Origin: CAZOOK01 sp964581385
Lineage (GTDB): Bacteria; Pseudomonadota; Gammaproteobacteria; Nevskiales; Nevskiaceae
Assembly: GCA_964581385.1 (NCBI GenBank)
Contig: CAZOOK010000017.1
Coordinates: forward strand, 1-64,000
Length of the DNA stretch: 64,000 nucleotides
Direction: 5' to 3'
The notes beneath the pieces are model-generated. The model was given only the letters and a program-made list of their open reading frames with translations. It did not search any database and was not told the origin of the DNA. A program made the translations under genes and the position numbers. Position 1 is the first letter of the stretch; each line of letters begins with the position of its first letter. This document shows, one piece after another, positions 20,235 through 28,880 of the stretch.

Positions 20235-22095
20235 GAAACTTTATTCGCATGGAATCCGACAAGTGACGTTCGAGATCTCGCCACATATTGCAAAAAAAGC
20301 AGGGCTCATCCGTCTTGACGCTAACGCGCTCTCCTATTGCCGGCAGTACTGCGGGCTCGAAGCGACCACGCTGCCAGGCGATAACCTCGTAAGCTCCCAG
20401 CACACCCTGATTGAATCGGTATTCGATCGCCGTCGGCGCTCCGACAGGTGATACCGACCGTACAACGATCTCGACATCATCCAGAACTACGCGATCGCCA
20501 GCCGTAAAGCCATAGCGACTGGGACGTAGGGCGTTGAAGCCCGCCGCACAGCTGACCACCACGGTATCGGCATCTTTACGCAGCAGTTCGAATTCGCCTT
20601 CACCTTCGGCAAGGGCGCGTATTCGGGCGATGCTCGGTATTGGCCGTGTCGGCATGGCGCCAAGAGACAGCGCCTGATCCTTAAGCATCGGAAAGGTGAT
20701 GTCGCTGACATAGCTGAATGTCGAAATTGCTAACACTTTTCTGCCCGGCACTCCTTCATTGGGAAGCTGCAGGTAGCGCGAATCCATGAGCCCATCAACC
20801 ACATTCGTGCCTGCTTTGGCGTAGCCGACAAATAGCAAGGGACTGATCCACAGATGCAGGACCATCATGGCGCTGGCAAAGGCGGCGCTACAACGCCGTC
20901 GCGCTGGCGACATCGGCAGACTGCGGAACTGCTCGATAAAGAGCGCCAATAAGCCGGTTGCGCCGAAACCGACAAACCACAACGAGCGGCTGATCAAAGC
21001 AGAGCCGCAAATCGGAATCACCGCAATCAGCATTCCGAGACCATAGAAGCGCGCCGTACGAGAGCGGCGCAGCAAAGGCATGAAGAGCCAAGTGAGCAGC
21101 GCCACGACCAAGAGGGCGTAGGCGAAAGCATATGTATGCATCCAGGAGTACTTGGAGTATTCGGGGATATTAAAGATCTCCGCTGGCGGAATAGATAGTT
21201 GCCCAACCACGTAGGCCGGGAAGCGATAAATCATTGCCGTCAGAAACAGCGATGGGTCGCTTATAGGGTCGATATAGAAGCCGGGGCCTGAGATGCCAAA
21301 ACCTCGATATTTCCAGAACGCCAACCAAGCCATCGCCAGAAAAGAATAAGGCAACAAGCGCACGATGCGCTCATTCCACGGTCGATCTGAGAGGAACAAT
21401 TCATACGCGAGGAAATAGGCTGTAATCGCTAACGCAGCTTCACTACAGGCAAGACTGAACGCAAAAAGAGCACAGCCCACAATTCGCCAGTGCAGCTGGC
21501 GCTTTCGATAGCACAGTAGAGAGAGAAGAGCGCCGGTTAGGCATGGCAAGGCATTGCGATTGGCTAGCCATGCAACGGCGCTACCATGCGCCGCATCGAC
21601 GGCAAACAGGACTGCAGCGAGGCCCGCTGCCCAGTGGGTCGGCATTATCTGGCGATAGGCAAGACTCGCCACCAGAACTAGCACGCCGTACCAAAGCACC
21701 GAGTGCAGATGCATCAGCGGCAAATTGTCGGGCCAAAGCCGGTAGTCCAGCTTCATCAGCCATTGCGCAACCGGCCGGTAGAACATGACCTTGCTGCCTG
21801 GGTATGTCCACCATGGCAACACTCCATTTTGCAGCTGGGTTTTGGTCGCGGCCGTATTGCTATGGAAGAAGTCAAAGAGATTGCCATCCGCCCCGCTCAA
21901 AAGATTGATTCTTTGCTGGTAATCATCCAGGAATAAGCCACTGTCTAGCGTTGGCAAAGACACCATAATTCCAAGCAGGAGTGCCAAAAATGGGATATGG
22001 CGCCAAGAGAACAAGGCGTGAAGGGTCATGGTTCTTTTGTCAAAAATGTAATGAGGGATGATCTTGCATGCGCGTGAGAACTGCATTGGCAGCAT
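20227..22095 (-). CDS. Polytopic membrane protein, GT-C glycosyltransferase-like
   Basis: A 622-residue protein with about eleven to twelve hydrophobic segments through residue ~440 and a soluble C-terminal domain of about 150 residues. After the first segment there is an acidic LFLDDYQQR motif, as in many GT-C glycosyltransferases (for example PMT-type enzymes), which supports a lipid-linked sugar transferase, but no diagnostic family signature is recognised. The C terminus carries a CFFC pair (EPCFFCNMW). The start is uncertain: ATG 22095 has a GAGGTGA upstream, whereas ATG 22029 would begin directly at the first hydrophobic segment. It is embedded in mobile-element debris, so it is probably acquired DNA. 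Confidence 0.65.
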   Translation of the reverse strand: MLPMQFSRACKIIPHYIFDKRTMTLHALFSWRHIPFLALLLGIMVSLPTLDSGLFLDDYQQRINLLSGADGNLFDFFHSNTAATKTQLQNGVLPWWTYPGSKVMFYRPVAQWLMKLDYRLWPDNLPLMHLHSVLWYGVLVLVASLAYRQIMPTHWAAGLAAVLFAVDAAHGSAVAWLANRNALPCLTGALLSLLCYRKRQLHWRIVGCALFAFSLACSEAALAITAYFLAYELFLSDRPWNERIVRLLPYSFLAMAWLAFWKYRGFGISGPGFYIDPISDPSLFLTAMIYRFPAYVVGQLSIPPAEIFNIPEYSKYSWMHTYAFAYALLVVALLTWLFMPLLRRSRTARFYGLGMLIAVIPICGSALISRSLWFVGFGATGLLALFIEQFRSLPMSPARRRCSAAFASAMMVLHLWISPLLFVGYAKAGTNVVDGLMDSRYLQLPNEGVPGRKVLAISTFSYVSDITFPMLKDQALSLGAMPTRPIPSIARIRALAEGEGEFELLRKDADTVVVSCAAGFNALRPSRYGFTAGDRVVLDDVEIVVRSVSPVGAPTAIEYRFNQGVLGAYEVIAWQRGRFEPAVLPAIGERVSVKTDEPCFFCNMWRDLERHLSDSMRIKFLE

Positions 22096-22456
22096 TGCGC
22101 AATGCCTATCACCTCGCTCGGTGCTCTGCCGGCCCAGGGGATGTTATCTCGTTTGACGACGGTCACCCCCGAAAAACTCCCAGCCCAGAACGCTAAAAAA
22201 AGAACCCAGGCAACACAACGCAACGACCGGCACGCGAAGAACATCGCGACTCGCAGCGCTGAATTCAATGCCTGACCGCGATGACGATCCGGACACAGCG
22301 ACAGAATGGAACGCGGAATAGTGGGGAAAATAATGGACTCGACAAGCCCAGCCGACTCCACTTAAAGAAAACATTTCAGAGCGCTGCCCAACGCCCAGCT
22401 TCACGCGCGGCCGCGCCAGAGCGGAGTGGAGGCGTGGCCGTCGCGTGGAAGCGCTG

Positions 22457-22790
22457 GTGTACGCCCAGCATGGGCATGAACTGATGGGGTGTAAGTCCCC
22501 TGTAGGAGTTTCGGACCCGTTGAGATTGACGGGTATCACCACTAACCGAAAGCAAGGGCCTCTCCGCGAAGGTCGGCCTGAAGGAAGCCGGAGTGCAAAC
22601 GTGCGAGCAGACGAACAGAAACTGCATAGAAGGCCTAGTCCATGGGTAAGTCGGCACTTGACGATGAAGCCTACCTGGAACGGTGGACAGGGTAAATGCA
22701 GCGGTTGTGCACGGATAGTTCATGCCCTTATCTGGGGAGAGCTGAGGGCAAGGCACGGAGTGTTTTCGTCGTGAATTTCCAGCCGGTTCA
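22457..22790 (+). mobile_element. Group II intron 5' fragment (domain I and following RNA)
   Basis: The RNA-like sequence begins GTGTACGCCCAGCATGGGC, then AACTGATGGGGTG, AAGTCCCCTGTAGGAGTTTC, AACCGAAAGCAAGGG, GAAGGAAGCCGGAGTGCAAA and finally CTTATCTGGGGAGAGCTGA. This series is the familiar 5' part of bacterial group II introns, from the GUGYG-type 5' end through domain I to the region before the reverse-transcriptase ORF. No reverse transcriptase and no domain V/VI hairpin follow, so it is a truncated copy. The downstream boundary is approximate. Confidence 0.75.
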
Positions 22791-23499
22791 CTGGATGAAT
22801 AAAGGACCAGGCGTGTTGGCGGACGGCCCGCCGCCGACGAGCGAATTGCCGCACACCCGAAACACACTGCGCGCGTCGCACAGCAATGCGCGACGTAAGC
22901 GCTCAGCAGTCAGCAGAGGCCATAGTAGCCGTGGGCACACGGTAATCCGCTCGAAACTGGCCGGCGACAACATCTCCAGCGTCTCGACCATGGTGCCGTC
23001 GCGGTCCAACAGCGCGCTGGGCGGTAGCGTCATGGTGTTCTAGTCAATGAATCGCCCTGCCGAGCTTTTTCGCTGTAACCCAGATGTGCTCGCCTACCTT
23101 AGCGGGGCCAGCGACGGCGAAAGCTCTCAGCTTTGCCGGTGAATGGTTACCGATCGACGGGTATCTATTCACCGCAGCACGCATCGTACGACTCACGCGT
23201 TTCTGATCTGCTTTCATGTGCTTCGCCACCCAGGTCTCGCTATTTTTAAGTATCGTTGAGCGCCAACCAACCGACGTTCATGTAAAAATAAAGATAAAGC
23301 ACTGCGCGTGAAAAATCTGTGAACTGGATCGCATTTGATGCAGGGTCGTCTTGATTTCACGAGGCTCTGCAATGCGGAGTGTTAGGCAGCCAAAGAGAGG
23401 GTCCCCGTGTTGGCGCGCACGTAACAGTGACCATTTGCAAAAGCAACAACAGTCAGAGGTTCCATCGTCCCGGACTGATGCCATCTCGAACAACAGCTT
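22791..23499. other. Region without a recognised gene between intron and transposon fragments
   Basis: Short frames exist on both strands (for example minus 22788-23033, minus 23044-23229 and minus 23278-23583) but none has a motif I can name. The surrounding fragments suggest this is the scarred interior of several insertions. No terminal inverted repeat or target duplication could be picked out by eye. Confidence 0.35.
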
Positions 23500-23731
23500 G
23501 CACACCGCCCCGTCACTTGAGTCGCTCCCGCACCGCATCGCGAAGGTGTTGCTGCCCACGCTGGAAATCTCGCAGCAAAACATTTGCTACTACGCCAGTC
23601 TGGCCGGCTTCTACACCATCTACGATCTGCGCAATCTCAAATCCGAGCAGACCTATCTCTATCTGCTTTGCTACGCCTGGCTGCGTTACCGGCAGCTCAG
23701 CGACAACCATCCCTATTACAATGCGACATGA
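23500..23731 (+). pseudogene. Tn3-family transposase fragment
   Basis: The plus strand encodes VLLPTLEISQQNICYYASL, FYTIYDLRNLKSEQTYLYL and LLCYAWLRYRQLSDN. This resembles the internal block of Tn3-family TnpA where a helix with LGIS.QN..YYA is followed by FY...LR.LK..Q..LYLLCY...RYRQ..DN (from memory of the family). Only about 70 codons are similar; the N terminus and the DDE catalytic domain are missing. The frame ends at a stop overlapping the possible start of the FkbM methyltransferase gene, so the transposon was cut where the methyltransferase gene now begins. Confidence 0.55.
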
Positions 23732-23745
23732 CTAGGGACACCGCC

Positions 23746-24543
23746 ATGCGTCAAGAAAAATTACCTAACGGATTCGTGGTCAATTGCCATCATCCTCGCG
23801 AAGTTAGGTTCATGTGGAAAGAAATTTTTGAAGAAAAAGTCTATCTGAAGTACGGTCTAGCATTAGAACCGGGAAGCTGCGTTGTCGACATCGGCGCCAA
23901 CGTCGGCATGTTTTCGCTCTGGGCTAGCGAACAGGCTGATGGATTGTGCTTGCACGCAGTTGAGCCCATACCAGAAACATTCGCAGCTCTGAACAGCAAT
24001 CTATCTCATCTGAAAAATATAACTCTCCATCAGAAGGCTATTGGTGGCGAAGCGGGGGAAATGACAATGTTTTATTATCCTCGAGCGAGCGTGCTGTCGA
24101 TGAACTCGTTGGAGCATTCGCGCAATGTTGAAACAGTGCGTGAATCGTTAGCTAAGTCTGCCAAGTACGCAATCGTTAGATGGCTAGCCAGCAAGCCGAC
24201 TCTTTACGCCTACGCGCTTCGGCTAATCATAGGAAGTCCCAAGCAGCGCGTGTGCCCAGTCGACACGCTATCGGGCCTTATACGCGAACAGTCCATTGCT
24301 AGAATTGATTTGCTTAAGATCGACGTGGAAGGCGGAGAAACCAAGGTGTTTGAGGGCATTGCAGCGGAAGACTGGCCGCGCATCCGCCAAATCACGCTCG
24401 AAACCGATCAAAATCGGCTGCCCGCAATTCGCGAACTGCTGGAATCCAAAGGTTTCCAAGTTGATGACGAGCGGCCGGAAATGATGGGCAACGCCCCCAT
24501 TCGCCAAGTCTACGCCAAGCGTCATGCGAACCTCTCTGTTTAA
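23746..24543 (+). CDS. FkbM-family SAM-dependent methyltransferase
   Basis: A 265-residue class I methyltransferase of the FkbM group. The SAM-binding motif is VVDIGANVGMFSLW, the acidic turn is HAVEPIPETF, and the FkbM C-terminal signature is DLLKIDVEGGETKVFEGI. FkbM enzymes methylate sugars or natural-product hydroxyls and often sit in polysaccharide or flagellin-glycosylation clusters. ATG 23746 (MRQEKLPNG) is chosen; ATG 23728 is an in-frame alternative overlapping the transposase remnant. It is flanked on both sides by broken mobile-element genes and probably arrived with them. The substrate is unknown. Confidence 0.82.
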   Translation: MRQEKLPNGFVVNCHHPREVRFMWKEIFEEKVYLKYGLALEPGSCVVDIGANVGMFSLWASEQADGLCLHAVEPIPETFAALNSNLSHLKNITLHQKAIGGEAGEMTMFYYPRASVLSMNSLEHSRNVETVRESLAKSAKYAIVRWLASKPTLYAYALRLIIGSPKQRVCPVDTLSGLIREQSIARIDLLKIDVEGGETKVFEGIAAEDWPRIRQITLETDQNRLPAIRELLESKGFQVDDERPEMMGNAPIRQVYAKRHANLSV

Positions 24544-24831
24544 ATCTTGGTCATATTTCTTACAGAAATGCTCTAGACGCATAAACAGGTTGGTCAAATG
24601 GCCTGCAGATCGGTTCTCGGCATACCATGCAAGGACAAGTCGCGCGGATTCTACGAACGGCCGGCTCGCGTTGATGAGCGCGAAATCAAGACGTACTAAC
24701 ATGCTGCTTTCGCGAAAGGACCAAACGGTCTCACGAGGATCGAAACTGGCACCATTGCAGGTCTTGAGAAGGCTCGGAAGATATGCCCCCGATTTCGAGA
24801 AGGCAGGTAATCGCACCGGATCATTCATCAT
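24544..24831 (-). pseudogene. Second tyrosine recombinase, N-terminal fragment
   Basis: Starting at ATG 24831, which overlaps the end of the recombinase gene at 24821-25717 by 11 bases, the minus strand encodes LLKTCNGASFDPRETVWSF, RLVLAWYAENRSAGHLTNLF and MRLEHFCKKY. This resembles the N-terminal core-binding region of a recurrent family of site-specific integrases found in tandem in mobile elements. The similarity stops at about 24544, exactly where the FkbM gene ends on the other strand; the open frame continuing to 24268 is only its shadow. The catalytic domain is missing. Confidence 0.6.
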
Positions 24832-25717
24832 TTTGATCCCCCTGCACTAAATTTTTCTGTAAGGCCAGCGACGCCTTTCGAGCTTTCGCCCGAACATGGC
24901 GACGTGTGTAGATCACGGCCATCTCCGACGTGGGCGACCATCCCATGAGATAGGTTCGGGTTTTGCGCTCAGTTTCCTCCGATGCTCTTTGCCGATCCAT
25001 CTCGCGCGAGTATGCGTCGTTCCAGGTAGGGCGCATCACGTGCGGTGAGAGGTCTGCCGGTAATTCGGGGTGCTTCTCTCGAAGACCCTCGAATATTTTG
25101 GCGAGCGCCGGAATTGAGAGCGGGTTTCCGCGCGACGACACGAATAAAAACTCATGTTTCCGTGCCCCCGGAATACGGCTGCGATGGTCAAGGACATATT
25201 GCCGCGTGTCGTCGAGCAGTGACGATCCGATGGGAACTACGCGTGCCCGTGTCTTCAGATTCGGCTGGTAATCGCGGATAACCTGAAGACGCGTACCGGC
25301 CACTTGTAGCGATATCTGCCGGGCAGAAGACGGCTGTGATCGAGCGCGGCGCGATTCCAAGCTATTCGTCGACGAATGAACTTGTCGGATCTCGGTCTTT
25401 TCGGTTGAACCAGCAAGTTGATCGATCGGTAACCGGCACGCTCTCACGAGCGCCTCGACTTCCCCGAGGGAAAGTAACTGGTTTTCTGTCAATCTCTCTT
25501 GAAGATTGATTCCCGTTCCGTGCGATCGCAGAAACAGCTCGAACAGCATCAGCGACCTCAGCGAGTTGCTGATCGTCGCGAATGCAAGATTCCTACCCCT
25601 CAGTTCGCTAACAGAGTAGACGGTGGGCCCAAATAGCGGGAGCCCATTGGCACCAATCAGCAATGCGAAGCGTTCCCCATCGGGAAGCACAACGGTCTTT
25701 ACCTTGAAGCCTGACAT
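24821..25717 (-). CDS. Tyrosine recombinase-like protein, probably defective
   Basis: A 298-residue member of the tandem integrase family. Its N-terminal core-binding part (residues 1-110) is present. In the C-terminal part I see KTRARVVPIGSSL (beta-hairpin with the lysine region), FLFVSSRGNPLS, HVMRPTWND (box II His and Arg present, but the usual following His is Pro) and MAVIYTRRHVR with the presumed nucleophile Tyr. The segment that should carry the box I arginine (TGIRRGEL-like) is not found between about residues 110 and 165, and the protein is about 100 residues shorter than the relatives I recall. An internal deletion with the frame preserved is the simplest reading. Confidence 0.7.
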   Translation of the reverse strand: MSGFKVKTVVLPDGERFALLIGANGLPLFGPTVYSVSELRGRNLAFATISNSLRSLMLFELFLRSHGTGINLQERLTENQLLSLGEVEALVRACRLPIDQLAGSTEKTEIRQVHSSTNSLESRRARSQPSSARQISLQVAGTRLQVIRDYQPNLKTRARVVPIGSSLLDDTRQYVLDHRSRIPGARKHEFLFVSSRGNPLSIPALAKIFEGLREKHPELPADLSPHVMRPTWNDAYSREMDRQRASEETERKTRTYLMGWSPTSEMAVIYTRRHVRAKARKASLALQKNLVQGDQNDE

Positions 25718-25854
25718 CGGCTTGTTTACCTACCAAGGGAATTATTCCCTACAGGGCAAAGCAAGCAAGCTCAAAGTCAAAGTAAATAATAAAATAATCC
25801 TATCTATTACAGCATCTTACGAAATTTAATTTACACTTCGTTGGAAACTATATC

Positions 25855-26340
25855 CTAGAACGGAATGTCGTCGTCTTCAAAGCCGCCTTCGTCAACCGAG
25901 GGTGCGGGCGCTGATGAATCGCGCGCTGGCGCCTTGTCATTGCGGGACGGAACGCTGCCTGCGCGGCTGCCGCCGCCAAACTCATCGCCGCTACTGCCGC
26001 CAGCTCCGCGGCTGTCGAGCATCTGCATTTCGTTGGCGTGAATTTCCGTAGTATAGCGATCCTTGCCTTCTTTATCCTGCCATTTGCGCGTGCGCAGTGC
26101 GCCTTCGATGTAGACCTTACTGCCCTTGCGCAGATATTGCGCGGCAATTTCGCCGAGCCGGTTGTGGAACACCACGTTATGCCACTCGGTGCGTTCCTGC
26201 TGATTGCCCTCCTTGTCCTTCCAGTTGTCGGAAGTGGCGAGGGTGACATTGGTGACTGACCCACCGGACGGAAAGCTGCGCGTTTCCGGATCCTTGCCGA
26301 GGTTGCCGATGAGAATGACTTTGTTGATTCCACGCGCCAT
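25855..26340 (-). CDS. ssb: Single-stranded DNA-binding protein
   Basis: A 161-residue SSB. The OB-fold (about residues 1-110) opens with MARGINKVILIGNLGKDPE and contains EWHNVVFHNRLGEIAAQYL. A Gly/Ser/Ala-rich linker follows, and the protein ends with the acidic interaction tail EDDDIPF, which recruits replication and repair partners. Length and layout are those of ordinary proteobacterial SSB. It binds single-stranded DNA as a tetramer in replication, recombination and repair. It is the first clearly chromosomal gene after the patchwork region. Confidence 0.97.
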   Translation of the reverse strand: MARGINKVILIGNLGKDPETRSFPSGGSVTNVTLATSDNWKDKEGNQQERTEWHNVVFHNRLGEIAAQYLRKGSKVYIEGALRTRKWQDKEGKDRYTTEIHANEMQMLDSRGAGGSSGDEFGGGSRAGSVPSRNDKAPARDSSAPAPSVDEGGFEDDDIPF

Positions 26341-26369
26341 GGTTGTGCTCTGTTTGAAAAGGTAAGTCG

Positions 26370-26391
26370 CCGGCTCCTGTTCGGGAGCCGG
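26370..26391 (-). terminator. Possible terminator hairpin after the response-regulator gene
   Basis: A perfect 8-bp stem (CCGGCTCC/GGAGCCGG) with a 6-base loop lies between the end of the NarL-type regulator gene and the start of ssb, both on the minus strand. The U-tract after it is weak (CGACTTACCTTTTC), so factor-independent termination is only possible. Confidence 0.35.
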
Positions 26392-26444
26392 GCGTCAGAG
26401 AGGATAGATGAAGTGCGGCGTCGGCGGAATGGGTGCCGGCGTAA

Positions 26445-27182
26445 TCAATCCGCGTCGTCGCTGTCGCCGGCATCATCGGGCACGATCGGTCCGCTTTCCG
26501 CGCCCAGCAACCGTTGCGCCAGCACCGCGGCCTGCGTGCGGCGATACAGACGCAGTTTGCGCAGGATGGCCGTGACGTGCGCCTTGACGGTCGCTTCGGT
26601 GACGCTGAGCTCGTCCGCGATCTGTTTATTGAGACGGCCATCGGCGAGCATCATCAGCACGCGGAACTGCTGCGGCGTAAGACTGGTGATCCGTTGCGCG
26701 AGTTCGCGATCTTCATTGTCGGCTTCCGGCCCCGGATCGGTGACCCCAGGTGGCAGCCACACCGAGCCGGCAAGCATTGCGCGCAGTGCGGTCCCGATCT
26801 CCTCGATGCCGGCGGATTTGGGCACAAAACCGGTCGCACCGAAATCGAGCGCGCGCCGCATCAGGGCGGGCTCCTCTTCGGCGGAAACCAGCGCGACCGG
26901 CACCGCGGGGTATACCCCGCGCATCTGGATCAGTGATGAGAAGCCTTGAACGCCCGGCATGCGCAGGTCGAGCAGGACAAGGTCCGTTTCCGGATGGGCG
27001 CCGACGAGTTCGATCAGTTCGGCCAGCGACTCCGCTTCAAAAGTCAGCGAACCGGGCAATAACTGACTGACCGCCGCGCGCAGGGCGGAGCGGAACAGTG
27101 GATGGTCATCAGCGATGATAATTGTCGCGGTTGCACTCACGGCAGCGGCGATCTCTGTGGGGTCCATTAGTTGAGCGTTCAT
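26445..27182 (-). CDS. NarL/LuxR-family response regulator
   Basis: A 245-residue two-domain regulator. The receiver (about 19-135) has the acidic pair Asp25-Asp26, the phosphoacceptor Asp72 in LLDLRMPGVQG, Ser100 and Lys122 (VPKSAG). The C-terminal LuxR-type HTH (about 168-230) reads LTPQQFRVLMMLADGRLNKQ, IADELSVTEATVKAHVTAIL. It would bind DNA when phosphorylated, but no histidine kinase is adjacent, so its signal is unknown. ATG 27182 is preferred (AGAAGAGG upstream); a longer frame to 27341 has no similarity. It is divergent from rlmJ. Confidence 0.88.
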   Translation of the reverse strand: MNAQLMDPTEIAAAVSATATIIIADDHPLFRSALRAAVSQLLPGSLTFEAESLAELIELVGAHPETDLVLLDLRMPGVQGFSSLIQMRGVYPAVPVALVSAEEEPALMRRALDFGATGFVPKSAGIEEIGTALRAMLAGSVWLPPGVTDPGPEADNEDRELAQRITSLTPQQFRVLMMLADGRLNKQIADELSVTEATVKAHVTAILRKLRLYRRTQAAVLAQRLLGAESGPIVPDDAGDSDDAD

Positions 27183-27410
27183 AATGCCTCTTCTACAGAC
27201 CGGAAGCGAAGTACCCCATTCAACTTTCGTCGATAGGAGGCTCGAAACGTACTCCGCGGCTACCCTTGAACTATGCACGATTCGAGCCGGATCAAGGTGT
27301 TGGTCGATCAAGCTGATAAGCTGCATACTCATGCGGTACAACTGCCGCGCAGTGAGCGTATGTTACTAGGACAGCGCCCCGAGCGCTGAGAATTCCGCCA
27401 TTAATTACTT

Positions 27411-28259
27411 ATGCACTATCGCCATAGCTACCATGCTGGCAATTTCGCGGATGTCTTCAAACACGTTTTGCTGTGTGGGCTGTTTGCCGCCCTGAATCGC
27501 AAAGAGAAGCCCTGGTTCTATCTGGATACACATGCGGGCGCCGGCATCTATGATTTGGCCGGCGAGGGGGCCACACGCACCGAGGAGTGGCGGCAGGGCA
27601 TCGAGCGCATCTTCAATCTGGCGGGCGCGCCGGAACCTCTGGCTACTTATCTGAGTATCGTCAGGCAGGCGCAGCAAGTCGCCGATGCCGGAGCGCAGTC
27701 CCCACTGCTATATCCCGGATCGCCGCTGATTGCACGTTCACTGGCGCGCGAAAGCGATCGTATCGTCCTTTGTGAGCGTGTAGTCGATGTGGCCCTGGAA
27801 TTGAAGCGGGTGGTCCGCGCTGATCCGCGCTTACACATCCATCTGCGCGATGGCTACGAGTCATACTCCCTGTTGCCGCCAAAGGAGAAGCGCGGTCTGG
27901 TGCTGATCGATCCGCCGTTCGAGCGCCCCGATGAATTCGATGCGATCCAGACATTTCTTGCCGAAGCACTTGCACGTTTTGCGAGCGGTGTCTATGCGGT
28001 CTGGTATCCGCTCAAGAACCGTCACGCGGCCGAGCACTTCGTGCGCCACATCAGCCGTAGCGCGATGAGGCCGTCTCTCAACATTGCATTCGAGACTGGC
28101 GCTTCCGCGCAGGGACAGATGCGTGCTTGCGGTTTCCTGATTGTGAACCCGCCTTACCGGTTCGAGATCGAGGTCAATGAGTCGCTGCGGTGCATTTTCC
28201 GTGAGCTTGCGCAGGGCAGCCTGGCGCGAATCCGCGTCGAATCGTTCGAGGAAACCTGA
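27411..28259 (+). CDS. rlmJ: 23S rRNA (adenine-2030 N6)-methyltransferase
   Basis: A 282-residue protein (E. coli RlmJ/YhiR has about 280). It opens with MHYRHSYHAGNFADVFKH, a signature of this family, followed by the SAM-binding segment YLDTHAGAGIYDL. The N6-methyltransferase catalytic motif is VLIDPPFE (D-P-P-F). The C terminus contains ACGFLIVNPPY, also conserved. It methylates A2030 of 23S rRNA in the cytoplasm. It is followed by the Nudix gene 51 bases downstream, possibly co-transcribed. Confidence 0.93.
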   Translation: MHYRHSYHAGNFADVFKHVLLCGLFAALNRKEKPWFYLDTHAGAGIYDLAGEGATRTEEWRQGIERIFNLAGAPEPLATYLSIVRQAQQVADAGAQSPLLYPGSPLIARSLARESDRIVLCERVVDVALELKRVVRADPRLHIHLRDGYESYSLLPPKEKRGLVLIDPPFERPDEFDAIQTFLAEALARFASGVYAVWYPLKNRHAAEHFVRHISRSAMRPSLNIAFETGASAQGQMRACGFLIVNPPYRFEIEVNESLRCIFRELAQGSLARIRVESFEET

Positions 28260-28310
28260 ACCTGCAGTTTCCGATGCTTCACCGGCCTATGTAACGATGT
28301 ATGTAAGCAG

Positions 28311-28880
28311 ATGAGCGAATCCATCGAAGTACTTTATGAAGGGCGTTTCCTGCGGCTATTGAAAAACGGCCGTTGGGAGTACGTACAGCGGGTGCGCGCG
28401 CGCGGCGCGGCGTTCATCGTCGCGCTGACTGATGCGCACGAGATCGTCCTGGTGGAGCAGTACCGTGTGCCCATGCAGGCGCGCGTGATCGAATTGCCGG
28501 CCGGCATCATCGGCGATGAGGCCGAGTTTGCCGATGAGGCCGTGGAGGCCGCGGCACTGCGCGAACTGGAGGAGGAGACCGGTTTTCGCGGTGCGCAGAT
28601 TGAGCGCTTGCTGAGCGCGCCGACCGCGCCGGGAATGGCGGCCGAGATGCTGCATCTATTCCTGGTCACCGGGTTGAAAAGAGTCCACGCGGGCGGCGGT
28701 GTCGATGGCGAGAATATTACCGTGCACGTGGTCTCCGTTGACGACATCGCGGAGTGGCTCGATGCGAAGACACGGCTCGGGACGCTCATCGATACGCGGG
28801 TCCACGCTGGGCTGTGGTTCGTGCAGCAGGCGTCTCGTCGGAGTTCTGTGCGGCCGCGCGCGCAGCGATCAGATCAGTAG
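28311..28880 (+). CDS. Nudix hydrolase, ADP-ribose pyrophosphatase-like
   Basis: A 189-residue hydrolase with the Nudix core RELEEETGF preceded by an upstream helix (EAVEAAAL). The Gly that normally begins the Nudix box appears displaced by two residues (GDEAEFADE). The surrounding EQYRVPMQARVIELPAGII is characteristic of the ADP-ribose/GDP-mannose pyrophosphatase branch (NudF/NudK-like), which clears nucleotide diphosphate sugars. The substrate is not certain. The last 12 bases overlap the 3' end of the convergent GGDEF-EAL gene. Confidence 0.85.
   Translation: MSESIEVLYEGRFLRLLKNGRWEYVQRVRARGAAFIVALTDAHEIVLVEQYRVPMQARVIELPAGIIGDEAEFADEAVEAAALRELEEETGFRGAQIERLLSAPTAPGMAAEMLHLFLVTGLKRVHAGGGVDGENITVHVVSVDDIAEWLDAKTRLGTLIDTRVHAGLWFVQQASRRSSVRPRAQRSDQ

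Noticed and set aside
22788..23033. Minus-strand 81-codon frame after the intron fragment
   Set aside because: The translation is open but shows no recognisable domain, and the area is mobile-element debris.
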